Assembly: GCF_002217755.1 (NCBI RefSeq)
Contig: NZ_BCFL01000028.1
Location: 212,063 to 276,062, forward strand
DNA: 64,000 bases
Source of the DNA: Streptomyces hyaluromycini
GTDB taxonomy: Bacteria > Actinomycetota > Actinomycetes > Streptomycetales > Streptomycetaceae
Reading direction: 5' to 3'
Part shown: one piece after another, positions 32,949 through 42,012 of the stretch
How the letters are laid out: every line of letters begins with the position of its first letter
Numbering within the stretch: the first letter of the stretch is position 1
The notes under the pieces: model-generated
Database searches by the model: none
The model's input: only the letters and a program-made list of their open reading frames with translations
Told to the model about the DNA's origin: nothing
Made by a program: the position numbers and the translations under genes

Positions 32949-34343
32949 GTGTATCAAGAGCCCCCTCTTCCCGTTCCTCCGCGTTCACGTGTCCGGGGAT
33001 TCGTCTGCGCCGTCGCGGCCACCGCCCTCGTGACGCTCACCGCCGCGACAAGTCCGTCCGACGCGGGCACCCGGACCGTGGCGGACCCGGCAGCCGTGGT
33101 CCGCGAGTGGAACTCCGTCGCCACCGACACGATCAAGACCAGCCTCGGCCCACGCCCCTCCGGGCAGGCGGCGATCTGGGAGGGGTTCGTCTCCGTCGCC
33201 GTGTACAACGCCGTGGTAGGCATCGAAGGTGGCTACACCCTCTACAAATGGCGCGAGCGCGGTCCGGCCGAGGCATCCTCCGCGGCGGCCGCCGCCACCG
33301 CGGCCCACGACGTGCTGCTCACCTGCTTCCCCGCCTTCGAGGAGCGGCTCGACACCGCCTACGCGGACTCGCTCGCCGCTCTGCCGGCCGGTCAGGCCAG
33401 AGACCGGGGCGTTGACTACGGAAGGCGCGCCGCCGCCCGCATCATCGAACTCCGGGAAGGAGACGGAAGGTTCGCGGACGTTCCGTTCACCGCCTCCCCG
33501 GCACCGGGGGTCTGGCGGCCCACCCCGCCCGCGTTCCAGCCCTTCATCGACACCTGGCTCGCCAGGCTCCGCCCCCTCCTGCTCGCCTCTCCGCAGCAGT
33601 TCCGCCCCGGCGGACCACCCGCCCTCTCCTCGGCCGCCTACGCCAAGGACATCCAGGAGCTGAAGGCCATGGGCGCGAAGACCGGCTCGGGCAGGAGCGC
33701 GCAGCAGACCGAGACCGCGCTCTTCTTCAGCGGCAACCTGGTCGAACAGGTCCAGACAGCCGTACGAGACCACGCCGCCCGGCACCGACTCGGCATCGTC
33801 GAGACGGCCCGGCTGTTCGCCGCGGTCAACGCGTCGGCGACCGACGCCGTCGTCACGGCATGGGACGCCAAGCTCCACTACGGCTCCTGGCGGCCGATCA
33901 CCGCCATCCGCCTCGCCGACACCGACGGCAACCCCGCGACGACGGCGGACCCGGCCTGGGAACCGCTGCTCGTCACCCCGCCGCACCCGGACTACGTCGC
34001 CGGCCACACGACCGTCGTCGGTGCCGTGGCACGCGCCCTGACCGGAGTTCTCGGCACCTCGCGCATCGACCTCCACGTCCCCTCCCAGGTCACCGGCACG
34101 ACGCGGTTCTACGGGTCCGCCGACGCCCTCGACCGGGACGTCGTCGACGCCCGTGTGTGGGGCGGCGTCCACTCCCGCACGGCGGACGTGGCCGGCTGCC
34201 GGGCCGGCGCCCGGGTGGCCGCCTGGGCGCTGGACCACTACTTCCGGCCGGTCGCCAAGAACGGCACCCAGCCGTCCCCGCGGACACGAACGGCCCGGCA
34301 GGACAGGCCGGCCGAGCCGAAGTGCGGCGACGGCATCGGCTGA
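32949..34343 (+). CDS. Secreted vanadium-dependent haloperoxidase/PAP2-superfamily protein
   Basis: 464 residues from GTG at 32949 (GAGG seven bases upstream). A signal peptide (RVRGFVCAVAATALVTLTAATSPSDAG) predicts export. The three vanadate-binding motifs are in order: KLHYGSWRPITAIR near residue 310, HPDYVAGHTTVVGA near 350 and VWGGVHSRTADVAG near 406, the last with the axial-His region. This fits bacterial vanadium chloro/bromoperoxidase relatives or acid phosphatases sharing the fold; which activity it has cannot be read. It stands alone after a TetR remnant and is followed by a hairpin terminator. Confidence 0.88.
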   Translation: MYQEPPLPVPPRSRVRGFVCAVAATALVTLTAATSPSDAGTRTVADPAAVVREWNSVATDTIKTSLGPRPSGQAAIWEGFVSVAVYNAVVGIEGGYTLYKWRERGPAEASSAAAAATAAHDVLLTCFPAFEERLDTAYADSLAALPAGQARDRGVDYGRRAAARIIELREGDGRFADVPFTASPAPGVWRPTPPAFQPFIDTWLARLRPLLLASPQQFRPGGPPALSSAAYAKDIQELKAMGAKTGSGRSAQQTETALFFSGNLVEQVQTAVRDHAARHRLGIVETARLFAAVNASATDAVVTAWDAKLHYGSWRPITAIRLADTDGNPATTADPAWEPLLVTPPHPDYVAGHTTVVGAVARALTGVLGTSRIDLHVPSQVTGTTRFYGSADALDRDVVDARVWGGVHSRTADVAGCRAGARVAAWALDHYFRPVAKNGTQPSPRTRTARQDRPAEPKCGDGIG

Positions 34344-34353
34344 ACCACAGAGT

Positions 34354-34368
34354 CGCGAGGGACTCGCG
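34354..34368 (+). terminator. Hairpin after the haloperoxidase gene
   Basis: CGCGAG-GGA-CTCGCG, a perfect 6-bp stem ten bases past the stop. A second inverted repeat GTTCG-GTT-CGAAC (34471-34483) lies 60 bases before the next ATG and could be an operator; nothing else is seen in 34369-34542. Confidence 0.5.
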
Positions 34369-34542
34369 GGCTGGTAAACGGTGGTGGTGGGGTCCGTGTG
34401 GCGGGCGCGGATACGGGACCTGGATTCTTGTTCGACTGACTGGCCGTTCATATGCCCTGGGTCGAGGGTGGTTCGGTTCGAACACCACCGAATATCGCCC
34501 GTGCCCCTTGGTTCTGCCCGTCCCGTGCCCAACACTGAGCCG

Positions 34543-35028
34543 ATGACGCAGCGTGTGGAGCTCGCGACCGTGATGGACCGGCTGGCCGTGGACGAGATGG
34601 TCACCGAGTACGCGGCGGCCGTCGACGACGGTGACTGGACGGCGTACCGGAGGCTGTTCGCGGCGGACGGGCGGGCCGACTACCGCTCCGCCGGCGGGAT
34701 CGAGGGCGATGCCGGGCAGGTCGCCGAGTGGCTCGCGGAGAACCTGACCCTCTTCTCGATGCGGCAGCATCTGATCGTCAACCGCCGGGTGACGTTCGGG
34801 ATCCTGGACAACGACACCGGCGACACCGCCCATGTGCGGGCCGACTACGTCAACCCCATGCGTTTCGCAGGCGGCGACGGCGCCTCCACCGCCCCGGACT
34901 TCGTGTGCGGCGGCCGCTACTCCTTCGCTTTCGTGCGCACCGGGGACGGCTGGCGGCTGCGCCAGGTGGTCGTCGAGGAGAAGTGGCGCAGGCTGCCCGA
35001 CCCGCGTGCTGTGACCGTGTCCGACTGA
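34543..35028 (+). CDS. SnoaL/NTF2-fold protein (ring-hydroxylating dioxygenase-beta-like)
   Basis: 161 residues from ATG at 34543; GTG at 34525 is in frame. One NTF2 domain: VMDRLAVDEMVTEYAAAVDDGDWTAYRRLFAADGRADY, a central Met/His-rich stretch FSMRQHLIVNRRV, and YSFAFVRTGDGWRLRQVVVEEKWR. It is the SnoaL_4 type found in polyketide cyclases, dehydratases and small isomerases; the catalytic Tyr/Asp/His set is partly preserved (Y, D, H). It is followed immediately by the lnt gene on the same strand and may be co-transcribed. Confidence 0.86.
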   Translation: MTQRVELATVMDRLAVDEMVTEYAAAVDDGDWTAYRRLFAADGRADYRSAGGIEGDAGQVAEWLAENLTLFSMRQHLIVNRRVTFGILDNDTGDTAHVRADYVNPMRFAGGDGASTAPDFVCGGRYSFAFVRTGDGWRLRQVVVEEKWRRLPDPRAVTVSD

Positions 35029-35104
35029 GCCCGCTCCCATGCCCCCTGTCGGAGGTCCCACCCGGTCCCGCACACTGGAAGGACCCGCAGGCAGGAGGCG
35101 ATGG

Positions 35105-36679
35105 ATGAGGACCGTCGAGCGCTGGCTCACCTCCCCGTGGCGGCGTTCCTGCGTCGGGGCGCTGGCGGGCGCCCTGCCGGTGCTGGCCTTCCCGGCGCCG
35201 TCGCTGTGGTGGTTCGCCTATGTCGCGCTGGTCCCCTGGCTGCTGCTGGCCCGCTCGGCGCCGACCGGGCGGCGGGCGGCGTACGACGGCTGGTGCGGCG
35301 GGTTCGGCTTCATGGTCGCCGTGCACCACTGGCTGCTGCCGAGCCTGAGCGTCTTCATCTTCCTGATCGCCGGACTGCTGAGCGTGCTCTGGGCGCCCTG
35401 GGGCTGGGTGACCCGCCGGCTGCTGGGCGGGGTGCCGTCGTCGGGGCGGGCCGCGGTCGCGGTGCTGGTGCTGCCGTCGGGCTGGCTGATGGTGGAGCTG
35501 GCGCGGTCCTGGCAGGGGCTCGGCGGGCCGTGGGGCATGCTCGGCGCGACCCAGTGGCAGGTGACGCCGGCGCTGCGGCTGGCCTCGGTCGGCGGGGTGT
35601 GGCTGCTGAGCTTCCTGGTGGTGGCCGTCAACGTCGCGGTCGCCGTGCTCATATCCGTGCGGGAGGCACGCGTGCCCGCGGTGGCCTCGCTGGTGGCCAC
35701 GGCCGCCGCGACCTCCGCGGCCTGGGTGTGGTCGCCGCGCCCGGACGTCGACGGTCACGTCCGCATCGCCGTCGTACAGCCCGGCATCGTCGGCGGCACC
35801 GACAGCGGCGACCGGCGGTTCGACAGGGAGGAGCAGCTGACCCGGCAGCTGTCCGGGCAGCATCCGGACCTGATCGTCTGGGGCGAGAGCAGTGTCGGGT
35901 ACGACCTCGGGGACCGGCCCGATCTCGCGCGGCGGATCGCGGCCCTCTCCCGGGAGACCGGCGCGGACATCCTGGTCAACGTCGACGCCCGGCGCTCCGA
36001 CCGGCCCGGCATCTACAAGAGCTCCATACTGGTCGGCGCCGGCGGCCCGACCGCGGAGCGGTACGACAAGATGCGCCTGGTCCCGTTCGGCGAGTACATA
36101 CCGGCCCGCTCCCTGCTCGGCTGGGCCACCTCGGTCGGCAAGGCGGCCGGCGAGGACCGGCGGCGCGGCACCGAGCAGGTGGTGATGAACGTCGGGCACG
36201 GGCTGCGGGTCGGCCCGATGATCTGCTTCGAGACCGCGTTCCCCGACATGAGCCGGCATCTCGCCCAGGACGGCGCGCAGGTGCTGATCGGCCAGTCGTC
36301 GACCTCCACCTTCCAGGACAGCTGGGCCCCCGAGCAGCACGCCTCGCTGGCCGCGCTCCGGGCCGCCGAGACCGGCCGCACGATGGTCCACGCCACGCTC
36401 ACCGGGGTCTCCGCCGTGTACGGCCCGGGCGGCGAGCGCATCGGCCCCTGGCTCGGCACCGACGCGAGCACCGCCCGGGTCTACGAGGTGCCGATCGCCC
36501 GCGGGGTCACCCCGTTCGTGCGGTACGGCGACTGGCCGGTGGACGGCGCGCTGCTGGTACTGGCCGCCTACTGCCTGGCCGAGGGGCTGCGGACGGTCAG
36601 GCTGCGCCGGGGTGCCGCAGAACCTCTCGTACCACCTGCTCGCACAGTTCATGAGTCGCCAGTGCGTCCCGGGCACTGA
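35105..36679 (+). CDS. lnt: Apolipoprotein N-acyltransferase
   Basis: 524 residues from ATG at 35105 with AGGAGG six bases upstream. Six membrane helices are followed by a nitrilase-fold domain bearing the Glu-Lys-Cys triad: VWGESSVG near 260, YDKMRLVPFGEYIP near 322 and MICFETAFPD near 374. It adds the third acyl chain to lipoproteins at the outer face of the membrane. Streptomyces carries two lnt genes; from memory one of them (SCO1336 in S. coelicolor) has this neighbourhood. The last 83 bases overlap the 3' end of the convergent oxidoreductase gene, an unusually long overlap of two coding regions. Confidence 0.93.
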   Translation: MRTVERWLTSPWRRSCVGALAGALPVLAFPAPSLWWFAYVALVPWLLLARSAPTGRRAAYDGWCGGFGFMVAVHHWLLPSLSVFIFLIAGLLSVLWAPWGWVTRRLLGGVPSSGRAAVAVLVLPSGWLMVELARSWQGLGGPWGMLGATQWQVTPALRLASVGGVWLLSFLVVAVNVAVAVLISVREARVPAVASLVATAAATSAAWVWSPRPDVDGHVRIAVVQPGIVGGTDSGDRRFDREEQLTRQLSGQHPDLIVWGESSVGYDLGDRPDLARRIAALSRETGADILVNVDARRSDRPGIYKSSILVGAGGPTAERYDKMRLVPFGEYIPARSLLGWATSVGKAAGEDRRRGTEQVVMNVGHGLRVGPMICFETAFPDMSRHLAQDGAQVLIGQSSTSTFQDSWAPEQHASLAALRAAETGRTMVHATLTGVSAVYGPGGERIGPWLGTDASTARVYEVPIARGVTPFVRYGDWPVDGALLVLAAYCLAEGLRTVRLRRGAAEPLVPPARTVHESPVRPGH

Positions 36680-37508
36680 GCACCTTCCCGGCGCGGACCG
36701 CGTCGAGGAAGGCGAGGACGGCCTGTTCGATGCCGCGCTGCCGGGCGACCGGCACCCAGTCGCCGCGTCGCCGGACCGTCGGCTGCCCCTTGTGGTCGAT
36801 CACCTCGGCGAGGTTCAGGACCTGGCGCTTGGTGTCCTGCCCGGAGACCTCCAGGATCTCCTCGGCCGAGCCGCTGAGCCTGTTCATCACGCCGAGCGCG
36901 GTGAAGCCGTCGCCGGCGAGCTGGAGGACGACGTGGTGCAGCAGGCCGTCGGCGACCCGGGCGCGGACGGTCACGTCCTCGACCGGGCCGGGGGCGAGGA
37001 AGCGCAGGGTGTCGACGACGTGGATGAAGTCGTCGAGGATCATCGTGCGGGGTTCCTCGGGCAGCCCGATGCGGTTCTTCTGCATCAGGATCAGCTCGCG
37101 CGGGTGGTCGGCGCACTGCACGTAGCCGGGGGCGTGGCGCCGGTTGAAGCCGACGAAAAGCGACACGTTCCGCGCCTCGGCCAGGGTCACAAGGCGCGCG
37201 GAGTCTTCCAGTCGGTAAGCGAGGGGCTTGTCGACGTACGTCGGTACGCCCGCCTCCAGGAGCCGGGTGACGATCTCGGGGTGGGCGACGGTGGCCGCGT
37301 GCACGAAGGCGGCGTCGAGATCCTGGGCGAGGAGGCCGTCGAGGGTCGCGTGCCGGTGGCCGGCGGGCAGGCGGAGGCTGTCGGCGACCCGGGCGAGGGT
37401 GGCCGGGGTGCGGGTCTGCAGGTGGAGTTCGAGCCCCGGCTGCGTGGCCAGCACCGGCAGGTACGCCTTCTGCGCGATGTCGCCGAGTCCGATGCAGCCG
37501 ACCTTCAC
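36597..37508 (-). CDS. Gfo/Idh/MocA-family oxidoreductase
   Basis: 303 residues from GTG at 37508 (GGGAG five bases upstream). VKVGCIGLGDIAQKAYLPVLAT is the nucleotide-binding loop and VDKPLAYRLED the EKP-type catalytic motif, here D-K-P. It is short for the family (usually 330-390), with a compact C-terminal domain. NAD(P)-dependent dehydrogenase; substrate unknown. No operon partners. Its 3' end overlaps lnt by 83 bp in convergent orientation. Confidence 0.88.
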   Translation of the reverse strand: MKVGCIGLGDIAQKAYLPVLATQPGLELHLQTRTPATLARVADSLRLPAGHRHATLDGLLAQDLDAAFVHAATVAHPEIVTRLLEAGVPTYVDKPLAYRLEDSARLVTLAEARNVSLFVGFNRRHAPGYVQCADHPRELILMQKNRIGLPEEPRTMILDDFIHVVDTLRFLAPGPVEDVTVRARVADGLLHHVVLQLAGDGFTALGVMNRLSGSAEEILEVSGQDTKRQVLNLAEVIDHKGQPTVRRRGDWVPVARQRGIEQAVLAFLDAVRAGKVLSARDALATHELCEQVVREVLRHPGAA

Positions 37509-37606
37509 TGACGCTCCCCTAGCGGTTGCCTGTGCGTGCCTGAGCGGAAGCATACGGGCCGATAATCCGTGGTGGGGCCGGGCTGGAGTGGGCCAGGATG
37601 CCGGGT

Positions 37607-38119
37607 ATGACGACCGAACGCCGTATGCCCGCCTTCGACGCCGACGAACGCACCATGCTGGAGGGCTGGTTGGACTTCCACCGGCAGACCCTCGCGGTGA
37701 AGTGCGAAGGGCTGACCGACGCCCAGCTCAGGACCGCCGCGGTGGAGCCGTCCGCGCTGTCCCTGATGGGGCTGGTGCGCCACATGGCCGACGTGGAGCG
37801 GTCCTGGTACCGCAGGGTCCTCGCCGAGGAGGAGGCGCCGCCGCTGTACTTCGGCGACGCGGACCCGGACGGCGAGTTCCACCTCACCGAGGCGGACACC
37901 TGGCAGGAGGCGTACGCGACCTGGCAGGCCGAGATCGAGGCCGCCCGGCAGGCCGCGGCCGGTCTCGGTCTTGACGACCTCTCCAAGGGCCGCCACCGCC
38001 GCACCGGCGAGCGGATCAGCCTGCGCTGGATCCACACCCACATGATCGAGGAGTACGCCCGGCACAACGGCCACGCCGACCTGATCCGGGAGCGGATCGA
38101 CGGCGCGACCGGCGACTGA
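37607..38119 (+). CDS. DinB/mycothiol-dependent maleylpyruvate isomerase-fold protein (DUF664)
   Basis: 170 residues from ATG at 37607 (AGGA eight bases upstream; ATG at 37598 is also in frame). Four-helix bundle with the metal-binding His set: GLVRHMADVERSWYRRV and WIHTHMIEEYARHNGHADLIRE. DUF664 members are metal-dependent, mycothiol- or bacillithiol-linked transferases in actinobacteria. It is a single gene divergent from the oxidoreductase gene. Confidence 0.9.
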   Translation: MTTERRMPAFDADERTMLEGWLDFHRQTLAVKCEGLTDAQLRTAAVEPSALSLMGLVRHMADVERSWYRRVLAEEEAPPLYFGDADPDGEFHLTEADTWQEAYATWQAEIEAARQAAAGLGLDDLSKGRHRRTGERISLRWIHTHMIEEYARHNGHADLIRERIDGATGD

Positions 38120-38231
38120 CGTCAGCATCGCAACCACCCGCCCCTCGTACGGGGCGCGAGATCACCCGTGCGGGGCACCAAAGTGTCGTCGACGGTGTCA
38201 ACCTCCGCGCCGACCCAGCAGAGTTGCGCGG

Positions 38232-38705
38232 GTGCATCGAACGACGACCACCGCAGCGCTCCTGGTCACCGTGACCGTCTCGGCCCTCTCCGGCTGTGTG
38301 ACGGTCCAGCGCCCGGCGGCGCCCGGCCCCCCTCCGGGTACGGCTCCCTCGCTGCCGTCGGTGCCCCGCCCGGACGGCAGCGCCGAGCCGAGGGTGGTGC
38401 AGGCGCCGGCCAAGGAGGCCCTGGAGATGGTCGGCCCGTCCCGTCCGGCCCACCGGTCCGCACCGGCCGGCTCCCACGCCCCGGCGCCTCCTCCGCCGGC
38501 CCGCCAGCGCCCCCCGGCGGCCCCGCGCGCCGCCACCCCGCACCCCCGCACCGCACACCGGTCGCACCGATCGGAGGCCGACCTCCCGGACCTCTCCCGC
38601 TCCGTCCCGAAGGCCCCGGACGTGTGCGCCCTCGGCAAGCAGTACGGCGGCTGGACCGCGGACAGCCCGCAGGCCCGGATCTGCGAGCAGACGTACGGGC
38701 GGTGA
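38232..38705 (+). CDS. Pro-rich lipoprotein
   Basis: 157 residues from GTG at 38232. Lipobox LSGC after a signal helix (TTAALLVTVTVSALSGC), then a long Pro/Ala/Arg/His-rich low-complexity region and a short C-terminal domain (VPKAPDVCALGKQYGGW...SPQARICEQTYG) with two cysteines. Membrane-anchored outside by its diacylglycerol-Cys, perhaps a spacer or wall-associated protein. The small C-terminal motif recurs in many Streptomyces secreted proteins; its role is not known. Confidence 0.78.
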   Translation: MHRTTTTAALLVTVTVSALSGCVTVQRPAAPGPPPGTAPSLPSVPRPDGSAEPRVVQAPAKEALEMVGPSRPAHRSAPAGSHAPAPPPPARQRPPAAPRAATPHPRTAHRSHRSEADLPDLSRSVPKAPDVCALGKQYGGWTADSPQARICEQTYGR

Positions 38706-38750
38706 GACGCCGGCCGGGGACGGACCGGGGTGCCTGGGCCGGTCCGGGCC

Positions 38751-39251
38751 CTACATCGGCCGCTGTCGCGGCGGGCCCCAGGATTCGCCGCCCGGACCGC
38801 CGTCGTCGCCGAGTCGCAGCTCCAGGCGGGTGATCGCGGCCCGGACCCCGTTGCCGTACCCGTCGTCGCCGAGTGCGGCGGCCGCGCCGCGGGCCCGGTG
38901 CAGGTGGCTGCGGGCGGCCTCGGTACGGCCGAGCTTCACGTAGTCGGCGGCGAGGTTCAGATGCAGGGAGGGGTAGAAGCCGCGCAGCCCCACGGCTCCC
39001 TCCGCCTCGTCCGCCGCCGACAACGCCCGCAGATCCCAGGCGAGTTCGTCGGACGGGTCGTCCTGGGTGTCGGCCAGGTAGTGGGCCAGGGTGCAGCGGT
39101 GCAGCGGCTGGCCGTGCTCGCCGATCTCCGTCCACAGGTCGAGCAGGCGCCGGCGGGCCTCCTCACGGTCCCCGGCGTGGTGCAGCATCACGACCTGCCC
39201 GATCCGCGAGAGCACGGCATCGGGCGCCGTACGCTCCTGTCGCTCCGCCAC
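38751..39251 (-). CDS. Tetratricopeptide-like helical protein
   Basis: 166 residues from GTG at 39251 (GGAGGG four bases upstream). Repeats of antiparallel helices: AVLSRIGQVVMLHHAGDREEARRRLLDLWTEIGEHG, HLNLAADYVKLGRTEAARSHLHRARGAAAALG. It looks like a short TPR solenoid and probably mediates protein binding. No catalytic motif; a disordered Gly/Pro tail ends it (GGPGGESWGPPRQRPM). Single gene. Confidence 0.75.
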   Translation of the reverse strand: MAERQERTAPDAVLSRIGQVVMLHHAGDREEARRRLLDLWTEIGEHGQPLHRCTLAHYLADTQDDPSDELAWDLRALSAADEAEGAVGLRGFYPSLHLNLAADYVKLGRTEAARSHLHRARGAAAALGDDGYGNGVRAAITRLELRLGDDGGPGGESWGPPRQRPM

Positions 39252-39363
39252 GGGGCCCTCCGGGCTGTAAGCCGTTGTGTGCTGCCGACGCTAGACGGCG
39301 CCGCCTGTTTTCATCGTCAGGCGGCGCCGTGGGACCGCGGGCCGGCGGTGGCTGGTCACGCCA

Positions 39364-39410
39364 ACGCGGCGGAGCCGCACATCGGCACAGCCCCGCGCCC
39401 CTAAGGGGTT
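39364..39410. repeat. REP-like palindromic element, inverse orientation
   Basis: CAGCCCCGCGCCCCT-AAGGGG with a preceding CGGCGGAGCCGC stem, reading on the minus strand like the element at 26484. It lies in the short gap between the TPR-like gene and ung. Confidence 0.7.
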
Positions 39411-39446
39411 GCCCCCGGTCGGCTTCGAGGCGCCCTCTGTACTTGC

Positions 39447-40133
39447 TCAGCCCAGGTCGGGAATCCGCCAGTCGATCGGCTCGTGCCCCTGGGCCGCGAC
39501 CGCCTCGTTGATCTGGGTGAACGGGCGGGTGCCGAAGAACTTCGCGGCGGAGAGCGGGGACGGGTGCGCGCTCTGGATCACCACGTGCCGGGTCTCGTCG
39601 ATCAGCTTGGCCTTCTTCTGCGCGTAGCCGCCCCAGAGGACGAAGACCGCCGGGTCGGGCCGCTCGGCGACGGCCCGGATCACCGCGTCCGTGAACTTCT
39701 CCCAGCCCTTGTTCTTGTGCGAGTTGGCCTCACCGGCGCGGACCGTGAGGACCGCGTTGAGCAGCAGCACGCCCTGCCGGGCCCACGGCATCAGATAGCC
39801 GTTGTCCGGCGCCGACTCCCAGCCGAGCTCCTCGTGCATCTCCTTGTAGATGTTCCGCAGGGACGGCGGGATCCGCACCCCGGGACGGACGGAGAAGCAC
39901 AGGCCGTGGCCCTGGCCCTCGCCGTGGTACGGGTCCTGGCCGAGGACGAACACCTTGACCTGGTCGTACGGCGTCGCCTCCAGCGCGGCGAAGACCTCCT
40001 CGCGCGGCGGATAGACGGGGCCCTTCGCCCGCTCCTCCTCGACGAACTCGGTCAGCTCCTTGAAGTAGGGCTGCTGAAGCTCGTCACCCAGAACCCCGCG
40101 CCAGGACTCGGGCAGCATGGCGATGTCGGTCAC
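39447..40133 (-). CDS. ung: Uracil-DNA glycosylase (family 1)
   Basis: 228 residues from GTG at 40133 (GAGGA seven bases upstream), giving MTDIAMLPESW, the usual start. Catalytic Asp and water-activating motif GQDPYHGEGQGHGLCFS, the Pro-rich loop PPSLRNIYKE, and the Leu-intercalation loop HPSPLSAAKFFG. It removes uracil from DNA at the start of base excision repair. The frame extends to 40160, but the added residues are not family-like. Confidence 0.96.
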   Translation of the reverse strand: MTDIAMLPESWRGVLGDELQQPYFKELTEFVEEERAKGPVYPPREEVFAALEATPYDQVKVFVLGQDPYHGEGQGHGLCFSVRPGVRIPPSLRNIYKEMHEELGWESAPDNGYLMPWARQGVLLLNAVLTVRAGEANSHKNKGWEKFTDAVIRAVAERPDPAVFVLWGGYAQKKAKLIDETRHVVIQSAHPSPLSAAKFFGTRPFTQINEAVAAQGHEPIDWRIPDLG

Positions 40134-40226
40134 GTCAACGTCCTCACGAATTGCGGTCACTTGCAGATCCTGCTGATACCGAAAAACCTACAGGCGACCA
40201 CTGACAACCGGTGCCGGACGGCCGTT

Positions 40227-41801
40227 TCACCAGCTGGTCTTGCGGTGCAGCTCCCACATCATCATGATCGTCGACGGGTCGAGCGCCCGTTCGCCGCCGG
40301 AGATGTCGTCGCTGGCCGCGACGTACTGCCGCCCCTGCCACAGCGGGATCAGCCGGGCGTCGTCGACGAGGATCTGCTGCGCCTCCTCGAACTCCTTGAC
40401 GACCTCGCCGCGGTTGCTCTCGCGGCGCGACTCCGGCAGCAGCTTGCCGGTGATCACGGGTGACGCGTAGGGCGTGCCGAGGGCGTTCTGCTCGCCGACG
40501 AAGGGGGCGATGAAGTTGTCGGCGTCGGGGAAGTCCGGGAACCAGCCGCGGCCGAACACCGGGTACTCGCCCTTCTGGTAGCCGACGACATAGGTCTTCC
40601 AGGGGCGGCTTCTGAGGGTGATCGTGAACAGCCCGGAGTCGTCCAGCTGCTGCTTTAGCTCCTGGAACATCTGGCCGGTCTCGGAGCCGTAGCGGTCGGT
40701 GGTGTACCAGAAGGTGAGCGGGACGCGCCGGGTGATGCCGGCGTCGGCGAGGATCTTGCGGGCCTTGGAGGTGCTGGGGTCGCCGTAGTCGTCGAAGAAG
40801 TCGGTGGCGTGGCCGGTCAGGCCCGCCGGGACCATCGAGTACAGCGGGTCGACGGTGTCCTTGTAGACCGTGTGGGCGATCGCGGAGCGGTCGACGAGCT
40901 GGGCGACGGCCTTGCGCACGGCCGGCTGCTTGGCCCACGGGTCCGCGGGGTTGAACACCAGGTAGCTGATGTCGGTGCCGCTGCCGTCGATGAGCTGCAG
41001 GTCGGTGCTGCGGTGCGCCTCCAGGGCGACGATGTCGGAGGCGGCGAGTCCGCGGTAGGTGACGTCGATGTCCCCGGACCGCAGGGCCTTGACCATGGTG
41101 GCCGAGTCCTGGAAGTAGCGGATGGTCACCGCGTCGTTCTGCCGGTCGGCGAATCCCTGGTAGGTGTCGTTGCGGACCAGCTCGGCCCGCTTGCCCTCGT
41201 CGTAGGACTTGAGGGTGTACGGCCCGGAGCCGTGCACGGAGTCGTCCTTGCGCAGCGCGTGGGCGGGGTAGTCGTCGGGGTCGACGATCGACATGGCCGG
41301 GGTGGCGAGGACGAACGGGAAGGTGGTGTCGGCCTTGTTGAGGTGGAAGACCACCTCGCGTTCGCCGATCGCCTGCACCCGGTCGAGGCTGCCGAGCAGT
41401 CCGGCGGGGCCGCTGGGCGCGTTGATGCTCCGGATCCGGTCGATGGAGTACTTGACGGCCTCGGCGTCGAGCTTGTCGCCGTCGGCGAACTTCAGGCCGG
41501 AGCGCAGTTCGCAGCGGTAGGTGCGGTCGCCGGAGTCGGTGAAGGCGCAGTTGCGCGCGGCGTCCGGCTGGGGGGTGGTGGCGCCGTCGGGGTAGGCGAG
41601 CAGTGTCTGGTAGACGTTCCGGAACAGCTCCCAGGAGCCGTCCCACGATCCCGCCGGGTCGAGGGTGCTGGGGGCGCTGGTCGTCCCGACGACGATCGGG
41701 CCGCTGTTGCCCGTACTGCCGGAGAACACACCGCACCCGGCCACCAGGGATATGGACGCGAGCGCGGCAGCTCTTCGCAGACCTCGGTTCCGGTTGAACA
41801 C
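40227..41801 (-). CDS. Peptide/nickel-type ABC transporter substrate-binding lipoprotein (SBP family 5)
   Basis: 524 residues from GTG at 41801 (GGAG seven bases upstream). Lipobox LVAGC follows a signal helix (RRAAALASISLVAGC). The SBP_bac_5 fold is apparent: GTTSAPSTLDPAGSWDG, LRSGLKFADGDKLDAEAVKYSIDRI, GSGPYTLKSY, and GRGWFPDFPDADNF. It binds oligopeptides, nickel or similar ligands outside the membrane. No permease or ATPase genes are adjacent, so it is an orphan binding protein that must use a distant transporter or act in signalling. Confidence 0.93.
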   Translation of the reverse strand: MFNRNRGLRRAAALASISLVAGCGVFSGSTGNSGPIVVGTTSAPSTLDPAGSWDGSWELFRNVYQTLLAYPDGATTPQPDAARNCAFTDSGDRTYRCELRSGLKFADGDKLDAEAVKYSIDRIRSINAPSGPAGLLGSLDRVQAIGEREVVFHLNKADTTFPFVLATPAMSIVDPDDYPAHALRKDDSVHGSGPYTLKSYDEGKRAELVRNDTYQGFADRQNDAVTIRYFQDSATMVKALRSGDIDVTYRGLAASDIVALEAHRSTDLQLIDGSGTDISYLVFNPADPWAKQPAVRKAVAQLVDRSAIAHTVYKDTVDPLYSMVPAGLTGHATDFFDDYGDPSTSKARKILADAGITRRVPLTFWYTTDRYGSETGQMFQELKQQLDDSGLFTITLRSRPWKTYVVGYQKGEYPVFGRGWFPDFPDADNFIAPFVGEQNALGTPYASPVITGKLLPESRRESNRGEVVKEFEEAQQILVDDARLIPLWQGRQYVAASDDISGGERALDPSTIMMMWELHRKTSW

Positions 41802-42012
41802 GCGCACACTCCTCGATCCGCCGTACCAGGGGTCGGCGGCAGACCATACCGCAGCGTTGCGCGCCTTGAAGCACCCCGGAAACACGGGCGTTGATCGAAT
41901 GCGCTATGACGACGTTGTCATGTGGCTGTGCAAATCCTGTACGACCGCCGGGGCGCCGTTTTCCTCACACATGTGGCAAATATCTGTGACGAAAACGACG
42001 CCCGAGGATCCG

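Noticed and set aside
34441..34490. tRNA-like T-arm around GGTTCGAACACC
   Set aside because: No acceptor, D-arm or anticodon arm fits; more likely an operator-type inverted repeat.
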